From contig NZ_QLME01000005.1 in assembly GCF_003259895.1 (NCBI RefSeq), positions 62,001 through 126,000 of the forward strand: DNA of 64,000 nucleotides, given 5' to 3'. Below, piece by piece: positions 24,421 through 33,852 of the stretch; positions within the stretch are counted from its first letter, which is position 1; each line of letters starts with the position of its first letter. Source of the stretch: Halanaerobium saccharolyticum. Lineage in GTDB: Bacteria > Bacillota > Halanaerobiia > Halanaerobiales > Halanaerobiaceae. The notes under the pieces were generated by a model, which searched no databases, was not told where the DNA came from, and worked only from the letters and a program-made list of their open reading frames with translations. The translations under genes and the position numbers were made by a program.

Positions 24421-24930
24421 GTGATGACAGCAGTGGGCAGGCAGTGCAAGTATACATGTAGACAGGGGAGTTTAGCTGATGCAGAAGAAATTCATATTTT
24501 GATGCAGCAGGCTTTTGCAGATTATGCAAAGAAAAAAAATGATCACAATGACCAGGAAAAAGTTATTAATTCTGCCCTGCAGGAAGAAATGCAGGCTGTA
24601 AAAGCAGATTTAGAAAACAATATAGTTCTGGTGCTGAGTGATGGTGAGCAAATAATTGCTTCACTCAGGCTGGAAGAGATCAGTGAAAAGCGCTACCTTT
24701 TGAAAAGATTTGCCGTTTCTCCTGATTATCAAAATCGGGGACTGGGAACAATGCTTTTTGAACAGGCTGTTGAAAAACTAAAGGAGTTAAATGCTCATTA
24801 CCTTCAGCTTTATTCTTCTTTAGAAAACGAAAAATTAATTTGTTTTTATCGGGGATTGGGTTTTAACTGTCTGGAAACAGACCACAGTAAAGGTTATGAG
24901 CGCGGCCTCTGGGTAAAGACAATTAAATAA
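24421..24930 (+). CDS. GNAT family N-acetyltransferase
   Basis: 169 residues; starts GTG 24421 or ATG 24424 with AGGAG upstream, 11 bases after argF. The GNAT core is visible: RQGSLADAEEIHILMQQAF, VLSDGEQIIASLRL, LKRFAVSPDYQNRGLGTMLF (motif A, Q/RxxGxG/A) and FYRGLGFNCLE (motif B). It acetylates a small molecule or protein using acetyl-CoA. Operon position with argF hints at an amino-acid-related substrate, which is speculation; a true ArgA role is not shown. Confidence 0.87.
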   Translation: MMTAVGRQCKYTCRQGSLADAEEIHILMQQAFADYAKKKNDHNDQEKVINSALQEEMQAVKADLENNIVLVLSDGEQIIASLRLEEISEKRYLLKRFAVSPDYQNRGLGTMLFEQAVEKLKELNAHYLQLYSSLENEKLICFYRGLGFNCLETDHSKGYERGLWVKTIK

Positions 24931-24931
24931 A

Positions 24932-24954
24932 TTTGTCGAAATTCCCTCGACAAA
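24932..24954. repeat. Inverted repeat after the GNAT gene
   Basis: TTTGTCGA (24932-24939) and TCGACAAA (24947-24954) form a perfect 8-bp stem with a 7-base loop, but no strong T-tract follows. It may aid the stronger terminator 50 bp downstream. Confidence 0.6.
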
Positions 24955-25000
24955 CTTCATTTTAAATAATCAATAGTTATTTAAGAATGGAGAAGTGAAA

Positions 25001-25034
25001 AGCCCACTCTGTTTGCGAGCAGAGTGGGCTTTTC
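25001..25034 (+). terminator. Strong intrinsic terminator of the argF operon
   Basis: AGCCCACTCTG (25001-25011) and CAGAGTGGGCT (25020-25030) form an 11-bp perfect stem, followed by TTTCGTT. Confidence 0.9.
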
Positions 25035-25116
25035 GTTATAATGTACTTTTTAAGAGGAATTTATTCTTTTTAAAAGAATAAATATTAATAGAAAGATTAA
25101 ATCTGGGGGAAATAAA

Positions 25117-26523
25117 ATGAATAAACAAAAATTATTGGCATCTATTCCGGCTATAAATGATTTTTTAGCAGCAAAAAAGGCAGAGAAAATTATAAAAAAA
25201 TATTCGCGAGCCAGGTTTTTAAAAATTCTACGCAAAGAGCTTGAAGAAATACGAGAAATGATACTTACAGAAGGAGTAGAGATTGCACAAAAGAAATTGG
25301 AAGTTAGTGAAGTTTTAAATTCAGTTTTAAAAAAGCTGGAATCAGAAGAGGAAAAAGGAGTTAAAAAAGTGATCAATGCTGGAGGAGTCATACTCCATAC
25401 CAACCTTGGTCGCTCGCTGCTGGCTGAAAACGCCTTAAAAAAAGTTGAAGAAGTTGCAGGGGGATATTCTACACTGGAATTTGATTTAGAGAGCGGCAGT
25501 AGAGGTTATAGATACAATAGAATTAAACAGCTGCTTAAGGATTTAACTGGAGCGGAATCTGCTGTGGTGGTCAACAATAATGCAGCGGCAGTAATGTTAG
25601 TTTTAAGTTCTATTTCAGAGGCAAAAGAAGTTATTATCGCCAGAGGTGAAATGGTGGAGATTGGTGGCTCATTTCGAGTTCCAGAAGTTATGGAGAGTAG
25701 TGGAGCGATTTTAAAAGAAGTTGGATCTACCAATAAGGTTTATTTAAAAGATTATCTGGATGCAGTTAGCGAAAAAACAGGAGCCCTGCTTAAAGTTCAC
25801 ACCAGTAATTATCGTATTCAGGGCTTTACTCATTCTGTCAGTGCAGAGGAAATGGTTGAAGCAGCACATCAGCATGACTTACCTGTAATTGAAGATCTGG
25901 GAAGTGGTATCTTATTTGACCTTTCCAAATATGGTCTCCCCGGGGAACCAACTGTTCAGGAAGGGATTGCAGCAGGCATTGATATACTAACCTTTAGTGG
26001 AGATAAATTACTGGGTGGACCACAATCTGGAATTATTGTTGGACGCGATAAATATATTTCTCAGATTGAGCAGCATCCTTTGATGCGGGCTCTACGGGTT
26101 GATAAGATGACACTGGCTGCTTTAGAGGAAACTTTAAAACTATATTATAATCTGGAAGAAGCTCTACAAAAAATTCCTACACTGAGGCTGCTTACAGAAA
26201 AAACCAAAAATGTTAGAAACAGAGCCGAAAAACTAAAATCCAAAATTGAAACACCAGCTGGAGTTAATCTTAAAATAATTGAATCAGAAGCAAAGGTCGG
26301 TGGAGGTGCTTATCCCTTGAGTACCTTTAAAAGTTATGCTCTGGCAGTTGATACAGGGAATCTGAGCACTGATAAATTTGTCTATAGACTCAGACAGTTA
26401 AAAACTCCTGTAATTGCTAGAATTCAAGCTGGAGAAGCAATTTTTGATTTAAAAACGATACCAGAGAAGCAGCTTGATCAGCTGGCTTTTTCAATAAATA
26501 AAATACTGGCAGAGGTGTTTTAA
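25117..26523 (+). CDS. selA: L-seryl-tRNA(Sec) selenium transferase
   Basis: 468 residues. PLP enzyme that converts seryl-tRNA(Sec) to selenocysteyl-tRNA(Sec) with selenophosphate. Visible: NAGGVILHTNLGRSLL (family N-terminal signature), EFDLESGSRGYR, SAVVVNNNAAAVML, IEDLGSGILFDL, and the PLP lysine K297 in SGDKLLGGPQSGIIVG. A ribosome site (GGGGGAAATAA) precedes the ATG. It abuts selB with no gap, with tRNA-Sec just downstream, so the pathway is clear. selD is not in the window. Confidence 0.97.
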   Translation: MNKQKLLASIPAINDFLAAKKAEKIIKKYSRARFLKILRKELEEIREMILTEGVEIAQKKLEVSEVLNSVLKKLESEEEKGVKKVINAGGVILHTNLGRSLLAENALKKVEEVAGGYSTLEFDLESGSRGYRYNRIKQLLKDLTGAESAVVVNNNAAAVMLVLSSISEAKEVIIARGEMVEIGGSFRVPEVMESSGAILKEVGSTNKVYLKDYLDAVSEKTGALLKVHTSNYRIQGFTHSVSAEEMVEAAHQHDLPVIEDLGSGILFDLSKYGLPGEPTVQEGIAAGIDILTFSGDKLLGGPQSGIIVGRDKYISQIEQHPLMRALRVDKMTLAALEETLKLYYNLEEALQKIPTLRLLTEKTKNVRNRAEKLKSKIETPAGVNLKIIESEAKVGGGAYPLSTFKSYALAVDTGNLSTDKFVYRLRQLKTPVIARIQAGEAIFDLKTIPEKQLDQLAFSINKILAEVF

Positions 26524-28446
26524 GTGCAGAAAAATATTATAATTGGGACCGCAGGCCATATTGATCATGGAAAAAGTACTTTGATTAAAGCACTGACTGG
26601 TGATGAGACCGACAGACTGGATCAGGAAAAAGCAAGGGGAATTTCGATAGAAAATGGTTTTTCCCATCTGGAAAACGAAAAAACTAGAGCAGAAAATTTG
26701 AAACTGGGAATTGTTGATGTACCAGGGCATGAAAAATTTGTCAATAAAATGCTTTCTGCTGCAGCCGGGGTTGACCTGGCACTGATAGTAGTGGCAGCAG
26801 ATGAGGGGGTAATGCCGCAGACTAAGGAACATCTGGCTATACTGGATCTGATGGGAGTAAAAAAAGCAATTATTGTACTGACTAAAATTGATCTGGTGGA
26901 CAGGGAGTGGCTGCAGTTAATAGAATTGGATTTAAGAGATCATTTTAAAAATAGCTTTGCAGAAACTGCAGAAGTTATCAGAGTATCTTCTACAAAAGAA
27001 GAAGGAATTAATGAACTTAAAGAATTAATTATCAAGACTGCCTTAAGAATGGATCAGCAGCAGAGATCAGAAATTATTTATTTTCCAATTGATCGAGTTT
27101 TCAGTCTCAAAGGTTTAGGAACAGTGGTGACTGGAACATTATTTAGTGGTCAGCTTAAGGCAGAAGATGAACTAAGTCTTTATCCAGCAGAAAAAAGATT
27201 AAAAATCAAAAGTTTAGAAAGTCACGGCCGAGAGGAACAGCAGGCCAATGCCGGCAGCAGAGTAGGAATTAATATCAGTGGAATAGATAAATCAGAAATT
27301 AAAAGAGGGGACATCATTGCTGAGCCAAATTCTCTTTTGAAAAGCAAATTTTTTGAGGGAGAACTCAGGCTAGTAGAAAATCTTAATTTTACAGTAAAAA
27401 ATGGAGATCAGATTCATTTTCATACTGCAGCTTTAGAAACAAGAGGAAGAATATATTTATACAATAAAAAGAAAGCTTTTCCAGGAGAAAAAGTTTATAT
27501 TACATTAATACTTGAAAAAGCAGCAGCTCTGGTTTTTAAGCAAAAATTTGTATTAAGACGTAATTCTCCTCTGACCACAATTGGTGGGGGAGAAATTTTA
27601 GAACTGGATCCTCCTCCCAGGCGGAAAATTGACGACAGCAGAATTGTAAATAAGTTAAAAGAACTAAAAAATGCTTCTCTAAAAAGAGTTGTAGAATTAT
27701 TTATTGAAAATAATCAAAATGAACCGGTAGAAATAGAGTCATTAAAAAAGAAAACTACTTTAAAATATAAAAGTTTAAAAGAAATTTTAAACGAACTGAC
27801 TGCTGAGGAAAAAATTTTGGAGTTGATTACTGAAAAAAGTTATATTCATCAAACTAAGCTAAAACATGTAGAAAGAAAAATATTGAAGATTGTCTCTGAT
27901 TACAATCAGAAATACGGTTTAAAACCGGGTATAAAAAAAGAAGAACTTCGTTCCCGTCTGGATTTTAAATTAAAGAGAAAAGAATTAGATTCTTTACTTC
28001 AGTTATTATATAATAAAGAGCTTCTAAAAGAAAAAAACAATTTAATTGCTCACAGTAGTTTTCAAATAAAACTGAGTCCTGAAATGAAGGAGATTAAGGA
28101 TAAAGTTATCAAAAAATATAAAAAGCATCTTTTTTCTCCACCTACCAGAACAGAGATAATTAATAATTATCAACTTGAAGAAGAATTATTTAATTATCTA
28201 GAAAATGAAGGGTTTTTAATTCGTCTTTCTTCAGAATTATATTTTCACATTAGTGTATTAGCTGAACTCAAAAAAATATTAAAAGATTATTTTAGAGAAA
28301 ATGAAAGTCTTGCTCTAGCTGAATTCAGGGATTTAATTGGCAGCAGCAGGCGTTATGCTTTACCGCTGCTGGAAAAAATGGATCAAATTAAAGTTACTAA
28401 AAGAGTAGAAGATCATCGTTATTCAGGAGAAAATTTAGAGATTTGA
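26524..28446 (+). CDS. selB: Selenocysteine-specific elongation factor SelB
   Basis: 640 residues, GTG start directly after the selA stop. N-terminal EF-Tu-like GTPase: GHIDHGKS at 11-18, DVPGHEKFV, and LTKIDL as the NKxD-type motif. Domains II-III follow, then four C-terminal winged-helix repeats (from about 380) that bind the SECIS hairpin of selenoprotein mRNAs. It delivers Sec-tRNA to UGA codons. The length is normal for bacterial SelB. Confidence 0.97.
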   Translation: MQKNIIIGTAGHIDHGKSTLIKALTGDETDRLDQEKARGISIENGFSHLENEKTRAENLKLGIVDVPGHEKFVNKMLSAAAGVDLALIVVAADEGVMPQTKEHLAILDLMGVKKAIIVLTKIDLVDREWLQLIELDLRDHFKNSFAETAEVIRVSSTKEEGINELKELIIKTALRMDQQQRSEIIYFPIDRVFSLKGLGTVVTGTLFSGQLKAEDELSLYPAEKRLKIKSLESHGREEQQANAGSRVGINISGIDKSEIKRGDIIAEPNSLLKSKFFEGELRLVENLNFTVKNGDQIHFHTAALETRGRIYLYNKKKAFPGEKVYITLILEKAAALVFKQKFVLRRNSPLTTIGGGEILELDPPPRRKIDDSRIVNKLKELKNASLKRVVELFIENNQNEPVEIESLKKKTTLKYKSLKEILNELTAEEKILELITEKSYIHQTKLKHVERKILKIVSDYNQKYGLKPGIKKEELRSRLDFKLKRKELDSLLQLLYNKELLKEKNNLIAHSSFQIKLSPEMKEIKDKVIKKYKKHLFSPPTRTEIINNYQLEEELFNYLENEGFLIRLSSELYFHISVLAELKKILKDYFRENESLALAEFRDLIGSSRRYALPLLEKMDQIKVTKRVEDHRYSGENLEI

Positions 28447-28497
28447 TTTTAAAAAAATTGGGTATCAAAATAGAGATCTTAATTTTACTCTAACTGC

Positions 28498-28526
28498 TTG
28501 AATAACTGGAAATATCATGTTAAAAT
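28498..28526 (+). promoter_or_regulatory. Promoter of tRNA-Sec
   Basis: TTGAAT (28498-28503), a 17-base spacer and TAAAAT (28521-28526), ending 17 bp before the tRNA 5' end. Confidence 0.7.
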
Positions 28527-28543
28527 TATAAGAGAAAATATTT

Positions 28544-28642
28544 GGGAGTGGCTGTGTCCATGGTGGACATCCTGGACTTCAAATCCAATGGCAGGCAGGC
28601 GGACCTGTCTGTGGTGGGTTCGATTCCCACACGTTCCCGCCA
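28544..28642 (+). tRNA. selC: tRNA-Sec (anticodon UCA)
   Basis: 99 bases including CCA. It has the anticodon loop CTTCAAA (UCA), a six-base D stem (TGTCCA/TGGACA), a long variable arm (GGCAGG pairing with CCTGTC), T arm GTGGG-TTCGATT-CCCAC, discriminator G and encoded CCA. The acceptor stem GGGAGTGG/ACGTTCCC has G-U pairs and one mismatch at its base, and the anticodon stem has a C-A mismatch at its outer pair. Placement after selAB supports the call. Confidence 0.95.
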
Positions 28643-28647
28643 TTTTG

Positions 28648-28683
28648 ACTGCAGTCTGGAGACTGTAGTTTATTTTTATTTAA
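28648..28683 (+). terminator. Terminator after tRNA-Sec
   Basis: ACTGCAGTC (28648-28656) pairs with GACTGTAGT (28661-28669), one G-U pair, followed by TTATTTTTATTT. Confidence 0.85.
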
Positions 28684-28741
28684 ACTTTTATTTTCTATCA
28701 TTGTTTTTATATTACAAAATATGGGAAGTGGGAGAATTATT

Positions 28742-29965
28742 ATGTATGGACTGGTGCTGGAAGGTGGTGGAGCCAAAGGTGCTTATCATATCGGTGCTCT
28801 TAAGGCTCTCAACGAACTAAATATTGAAATAGACGCAGTTGCTGGCACTTCTATTGGAGCAATGAATGGAGCGATGTTTGTCCAGGACAAATTAAATATA
28901 GCCTATGATTACTGGTATAATATTTCTACTGCTAAAGTACTGGATATAGAAGATAAATATTTATCCGAACTTTTAAATTTGAGCATCAATCAGAATAATT
29001 TATCCTATTTTATCAATAAAGCCAAAGAAGTACTACAAAATCGTGGTCTTGATAATTCTTTTTTAAAAGAAATTCTGGAAGAAAATATTGATGAAGAAAG
29101 TTTAAGAAATTCTAAAATTGATTTTGCTATAGTTACCCTTTCTTTAAGTGATTTAAAACCACTTGAATTATTTATAGAAGATATTCCCAGAGGTAAAGTG
29201 GTAGATTATATTATGGCCAGTTCTTATTTGCCTGCATTTAAAATGCAGCGGATAGATGGTAAAATTTTAATAGATGGTGGCTTTTATGAAAATCTACCTC
29301 TTAAAACTCTTCAAAATAAGGGTTATAAAAAGATTATAGCAATTAGAACTTATGGGCTGGGAGATATAGAGAAACAGACTGACCAGGATAAAGAATTGAT
29401 ATTTATTAACCCCAGTCAGGAACTGGGGAGAATGCTTAATTTTGATCAGCAAAATGCACGCGAAAATATTAAAATGGGTTATTATGATACGATGAAGTAC
29501 TTTAAAAATTTAAGTGGAAGTAAATATTATTTGAATATCGAAAAAGATGAAGAATATTTTATAAATTACTTATTGAATCTTGATCAAAATATTATCAGGC
29601 GGCTTTTAAAGCAGTTGTCTCTGGGAGAAGAACCATATCTTCGTTCTTTTTTTGAAAATTTGATTCCTAAATTGGTCAATTTATTAGAAATAAATTATCA
29701 GGCAAGTTATACTGTAATTGTAACCCGATTATTGGAGGAACTGGCAGCTTATTTAAAAATTGATAGATATCAGATTTATAGTTTTGAGGAATTATTGAAG
29801 AAAGTCAGAGAAAACTATCAACAAAATAATAAAAGATTTGCCAGAAAACTGCCTTCATTTATCAAAACCAGTACTTTGCTGCCCGGTCAATTAAAAGAGG
29901 ATCTTCTTTTAGATGTTGCTGAGGAGTTATTTATTCAAAGAGGGAAAAGTAGATTTAATAAATGA
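28742..29965 (+). CDS. Patatin-like phospholipase
   Basis: 407 residues from ATG 28742, preceded by GGGAG; an ATG at 28721 is in frame but lies upstream of that site. Patatin hallmarks: GGGAKG (8-13, oxyanion hole), nucleophile S37 in GTSIG (35-39), and catalytic D178 in DGG. The Ser-Asp dyad is intact, so an acyl hydrolase acting on membrane or storage lipids is likely. The C-terminal 200 residues are helical and not assigned. Stands alone after tRNA-Sec. RssA-like bacterial patatins are the nearest group. Confidence 0.93.
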   Translation: MYGLVLEGGGAKGAYHIGALKALNELNIEIDAVAGTSIGAMNGAMFVQDKLNIAYDYWYNISTAKVLDIEDKYLSELLNLSINQNNLSYFINKAKEVLQNRGLDNSFLKEILEENIDEESLRNSKIDFAIVTLSLSDLKPLELFIEDIPRGKVVDYIMASSYLPAFKMQRIDGKILIDGGFYENLPLKTLQNKGYKKIIAIRTYGLGDIEKQTDQDKELIFINPSQELGRMLNFDQQNARENIKMGYYDTMKYFKNLSGSKYYLNIEKDEEYFINYLLNLDQNIIRRLLKQLSLGEEPYLRSFFENLIPKLVNLLEINYQASYTVIVTRLLEELAAYLKIDRYQIYSFEELLKKVRENYQQNNKRFARKLPSFIKTSTLLPGQLKEDLLLDVAEELFIQRGKSRFNK

Positions 29966-30051
29966 AAAACTTAGAACATTAAGAAGTTGAAATTGAAGTT
30001 ATGAGCGAAAATTTTAGTAATAATTAATATATTTATAAAGGGGCTAACTGA

Positions 30052-30666
30052 ATGAGTGCACTATTAATTGGTATTGCAGGAGGAACTGCATCTGGCAAAA
30101 CAACACTTGCAAGAATTTTAAAAAATTCTTTTCAAGATAAAGTTACTATCTTAAAACATGATTATTATTATCATGATCGAAGTCATTTTAAGGTTCCAGA
30201 TCATAAAATCAACTTTGATCATCCTGATTCTTTTGAGACTGAACTGCTGATAGAGCAGCTGCAGGAGTTAAAGCAGGGTAGGGCAGTCGAAAGACCTGTC
30301 TATTCCTACAAAACAAATGAACGGTTGGAAAATAAGAAAAAAGTAGAATCAGCACCAATTGTCATAGTAGAAGGAATTCTAATCTTTCATTATGAGGATT
30401 TAAAGAATCTTTTTGATTTAAAAATTTATGTAGATACAGATGCTGATATTAGGTTGCTCAGAAGAATCAGCAGAGATATTAAGGAAAGAGATCGGACCTT
30501 TGAATCTGTTAAAAATCAGTATTTAAAAACCGTAAAACCGATGCATCAAAAATTTGTAGAGCCGAGCAAATATCAGGCAGATATAATTATTCCACATGGC
30601 GGTTTAAATGAGATAGCAAATGATTTAATCATCAAAAAAATAAAAGATCACTTGAGGCAGATTTGA
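30052..30666 (+). CDS. udk: Uridine kinase
   Basis: 204 residues. P-loop GGTASGKTT at 10-18; HDYYYHDRSHF and NFDHPDSFE are substrate-binding segments; PVYSYKTNER, VIVEGILIF and DTDADIRLLRRISRD complete the uridine/cytidine kinase pattern. It phosphorylates uridine and cytidine with ATP or GTP for pyrimidine salvage. AAGGGGC precedes the ATG. Monocistronic, closed by a good terminator. Confidence 0.95.
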   Translation: MSALLIGIAGGTASGKTTLARILKNSFQDKVTILKHDYYYHDRSHFKVPDHKINFDHPDSFETELLIEQLQELKQGRAVERPVYSYKTNERLENKKKVESAPIVIVEGILIFHYEDLKNLFDLKIYVDTDADIRLLRRISRDIKERDRTFESVKNQYLKTVKPMHQKFVEPSKYQADIIIPHGGLNEIANDLIIKKIKDHLRQI

Positions 30667-30670
30667 TTAA

Positions 30671-30697
30671 TAGCAGCTTAGGCTGCTATATTTTTTT
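30671..30697 (+). terminator. Terminator after udk
   Basis: TAGCAGC (30671-30677) and GCTGCTA (30682-30688) with a 4-base loop, then TATTTTTTT. Confidence 0.92.
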
Positions 30698-30705
30698 AGA
30701 TAAAA

Positions 30706-30720
30706 TGTAAAAAAATTACA
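30706..30720. promoter_or_regulatory. Inverted repeat upstream of comEA
   Basis: TGTAA-AAAAA-TTACA, a 5-bp inverted repeat around an A5 spacer, 45 bp before comEA. Possibly an operator; there is no direct evidence. Confidence 0.3.
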
Positions 30721-30765
30721 GGAAATCTAAATTTTATCTCGAATAAGGTCTTAGGAGGTGTTTTT

Positions 30766-31425
30766 ATGTTCAAAAATAAAAAAGTACTTTTTATTTCAGT
30801 TATTGGCTTGCTGCTGTTGTGTCTTCTTTATTATAATCAGAGTATTCAGCAGAGTTCAGCTTTAAATACTGAATCCAATTTAAATCTTTTAGAAACAGGA
30901 AATACAGCAGAAAAAACTGTAGAAAAAGAAAATGATATTCAAATAATTGTCCATTTAGCTGGAGCTGTAAAAGATGCAGGAGTTTATAAACTAAATAAAA
31001 ACGACAGACTTGTTGATTTAATAAGAGCAGCTGGGGGTCTTAGGGGAAATGCTGATTTAAAACAAATAAATTTAGCTGAGAGATTATATGATGGACAAAA
31101 AATTAATATTCCCGAAATAGCAAACAATAATCAGCGTATAAGTAATCATATTCAGGGAAGTTCTGGTTTTTCAGATTCACGGAATAAAGAAAGTATTTTA
31201 ATAAACAAATATTCTAGCTCCAGTGATAGTGATTTAATAAATATTAATCAGGCTGATCAGAGTCAGTTAGAAAACTTAAGTGGGATAGGTCCTTCCAAAG
31301 CGGCAGCAATCGTTAAGTATAGAGAGCAGAATAGTTATTTTTCTCAAAAAGAAGATCTGTTAAAAATCAGCGGAATTGGAGAGAAAACACTGGAAAATAT
31401 AGAAGATGAGATTGTTTTACAATGA
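30766..31425 (+). CDS. comEA: Competence protein ComEA
   Basis: 219 residues. N-terminal membrane anchor (about 5-23), a linker, an SLBB domain (HLAGAVKDAGVYKLNKNDRL... to about 117), a polar Ser-rich linker, and a C-terminal pair of helix-hairpin-helix motifs (ININQADQSQLENLSGIGPS and LKISGIGEKTLENIEDE). It binds incoming DNA at the cell surface. GGAGGTG precedes the ATG. The last 4 bases overlap comEC. Confidence 0.95.
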   Translation: MFKNKKVLFISVIGLLLLCLLYYNQSIQQSSALNTESNLNLLETGNTAEKTVEKENDIQIIVHLAGAVKDAGVYKLNKNDRLVDLIRAAGGLRGNADLKQINLAERLYDGQKINIPEIANNNQRISNHIQGSSGFSDSRNKESILINKYSSSSDSDLININQADQSQLENLSGIGPSKAAAIVKYREQNSYFSQKEDLLKISGIGEKTLENIEDEIVLQ

Positions 31426-33749
31426 AAATCATTAGAAGACCGGCTTTCTATCTGGCTGCATCTTTAACAGCGGGAATTTTCAGCAGTTATTTTTTATTAA
31501 AACATAATTTAATTTTTAGTTTAAAAATATTCTTGATTATTGAAACTGCTTACTTATGTTTTTATACAGTTTTTAAATTAAATATGTCAAAAAAATCAAT
31601 CTATACCTGGCTTACAATTTTATTTTTGCTTCTGGGCAGTCTTTTATTTAGCTATCAGGAATACCAGTATTGGAGTAAGTATTCTCTCTATAATTTTGCT
31701 GAATCTGGATTAAGTCAGATGCTGGCAGAAGTTAAAATAGATCCTGGAGATTTAGAAGGTGCTAAAGTTTATCTGAAAGCATATTCGGTTAATGGAAAAA
31801 AAGTAAAATATGGCAGTGTTATACTTAATTCAGAAGAATTAAAGAGATTCAATGATGGAGATTTGATTAATTTGGATCTAGAATTAACAGAACCTGCTCC
31901 TGCCCTGAATCCCGGCTCATTTTCTTATCTAGAATACTTAAAAAAGAAAGGGGTTTATCTCCAGGGTTGGAATCCTAGAAATATAAGCCTAATCAGGAAA
32001 AATAAATCTTTAAAAAATATGATTATTAAAGGCAAAAAATCTCTTCTGAATAATATTAACCAGTTATTTACTGAGGCTAATGCTGCTTTTATAAAAGCAA
32101 TTTTACTAGGCGAAAAGGAATATTTAAGTTATGAACAGGAATCGTTACTCAGAAATTCAGGGGCCAGCCATCTGCTGGCTATTTCAGGGCTGCATATGGG
32201 AATTCTGATTTTAACATTTTCCTTTATTCTATTTAAGATCTGTTCAGAGAAGAGAAATGCTCTTCATTTACTGTCTTTTTTGACTATTGTTTATATTATT
32301 CTGGTGGGGGCTGCTGTTTCAATTATTAGAGCAGCTCTACTGGCCCTTCTGTTCTTATGGTCTGATGAATTTAATCGGGAAGGAGATTTTCTGAATATAA
32401 TTTCTCTGACTTTGTTTATTAATCTGTTGGTGAATCCCCAGGCCTTATTTACGGTTTCCTTACAGCTTTCATATATTCTGGTTCTGGCGTTGTTTTATTT
32501 AACTCCTGTTCTAAACCAATGGCTTCCTGGCCTTTTAGCAGTATCTATCGCAGCCCAACTGGCTTCCCTGGCAATTACTGCTTATTATTTTAATGAATAT
32601 GCCTTTATTGCTTTAGTTACAAATCTCTGGGCAATTCCTTTTATTACAGTTTTACTGCCCATAATTTTTGTTTTACTATTGCTTTCCTTACTCAGTTTAA
32701 ATTTTTTTAGTCCTCTGGCAATTTTGATTGAATCGGGATTGAAACTATTATTTTATGGTTTTAAAGTAATGACTTTAATTCAGGGAAGGCCTCTGGTTAT
32801 TGCAAGGCCGAAATTAATTACTCTCTTTTTTTACTATTTGTGTTTATTTGCCATTCCTTTTATTTATCGTAAAAGATATATTTATCTTAAAGCTAGAAAA
32901 TATAAATTCTGGCAGAAAGCAGCCCCGATATCTTTGCTATTAATAATTGCATTTTTATTTTATAATCCTGCCTCCGATAATTTAGAAATAAATTTTTTAG
33001 CGGTTGGTCAGGGAGATGGTATTTTTATTCAGTTTCCAGGTGGGAAAAATATGTTAATTGATACTGGTCCTCCCGGTAGTGATGGTAGAAATATTGAATA
33101 CAGTATTATTTCATATTTAAACTATCTTGGAATTAGCAGTCTGGACTACTTAATGATCAGTCATTTTGATGCCGATCATGCAGGTGGTCTTCCCCATCTG
33201 CTGCAGCGAAAAAAAGTTAAAAATATTCTTATTCCACCCTATAATCAGAAAACTAAACTGCATCAGCAGCTGGCAGCAGGTCTTAGTGAGAGTAATTCTA
33301 AATTATATTTCTTAACTGCTGGTACCAATTTTAAAATTGCTGGCTGCAGTCTTGAAATTTTAAATCCTGAGTCAGAGAAAATAAAAGAAGATAGGAATAA
33401 AAATTCTATTGTTTTTCTGCTTAGATATCGAAAAAATAAATTTTTATTTACAGGTGATTTATCTAAAGCGGGAGAAGCCCGAATAGTAAAGGACTATAAT
33501 TTAACTAAAATTGATGTTCTCAAAGCCGGTCACCACGGTAGTAAGACTTCAAGTGGTGAGATACTGCTTGATGCAGTCAGACCTGAACTGGCAGTTATTT
33601 CGGTTGGCAGAAACAACTTTGGACATCCGTCAGCAGAAGTTATTAAGAGATTTAAGCGCAAATCAATTAACTATCTTCGTACTGATCAAAAGGGAATGAT
33701 AAAGCTGATTTCTGATGGACAGAATATTTATCTTAAGTGCTTTAGATAG
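31422..33749 (+). CDS. comEC: ComEC/Rec2 DNA internalisation protein
   Basis: 775 residues. N-terminal DUF4131-like part with two early TM helices, the Competence domain with many TM segments (SHLLAISGLHMGILIL signature near 245), and a C-terminal metallo-beta-lactamase domain (FLAVGQGDGIFIQ, MLIDTGPPG, SHFDADHAGG, KAGHHGSKTSSGE). It forms the channel through which single-stranded DNA enters; the C-terminal domain may degrade the other strand. Start overlaps comEA by 4 bases. Full length, so uptake competence is plausible. Confidence 0.95.
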   Translation: MKIIRRPAFYLAASLTAGIFSSYFLLKHNLIFSLKIFLIIETAYLCFYTVFKLNMSKKSIYTWLTILFLLLGSLLFSYQEYQYWSKYSLYNFAESGLSQMLAEVKIDPGDLEGAKVYLKAYSVNGKKVKYGSVILNSEELKRFNDGDLINLDLELTEPAPALNPGSFSYLEYLKKKGVYLQGWNPRNISLIRKNKSLKNMIIKGKKSLLNNINQLFTEANAAFIKAILLGEKEYLSYEQESLLRNSGASHLLAISGLHMGILILTFSFILFKICSEKRNALHLLSFLTIVYIILVGAAVSIIRAALLALLFLWSDEFNREGDFLNIISLTLFINLLVNPQALFTVSLQLSYILVLALFYLTPVLNQWLPGLLAVSIAAQLASLAITAYYFNEYAFIALVTNLWAIPFITVLLPIIFVLLLLSLLSLNFFSPLAILIESGLKLLFYGFKVMTLIQGRPLVIARPKLITLFFYYLCLFAIPFIYRKRYIYLKARKYKFWQKAAPISLLLIIAFLFYNPASDNLEINFLAVGQGDGIFIQFPGGKNMLIDTGPPGSDGRNIEYSIISYLNYLGISSLDYLMISHFDADHAGGLPHLLQRKKVKNILIPPYNQKTKLHQQLAAGLSESNSKLYFLTAGTNFKIAGCSLEILNPESEKIKEDRNKNSIVFLLRYRKNKFLFTGDLSKAGEARIVKDYNLTKIDVLKAGHHGSKTSSGEILLDAVRPELAVISVGRNNFGHPSAEVIKRFKRKSINYLRTDQKGMIKLISDGQNIYLKCFR

Positions 33750-33852
33750 GAAAGTCTCTTCTATTTAAGAGTTTAAAACTGGAGAGAAAAGTTTAGATAT
33801 GTTAAAATAGAGAAGGAAGAAAAATTGCTAAAGACTATTGGGGTGTAATTAA

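Noticed and set aside
28542-28820. Plus-strand ORF across tRNA-Sec and the patatin start, and the matching minus ORF 28579-28776
   Set aside because: Both are driven by the tRNA-Sec sequence and overlap the patatin N-terminus in another frame.
33511-33699. Plus-strand ORF inside the comEC C-terminus
   Set aside because: Out-of-frame shadow of the metallo-beta-lactamase domain.
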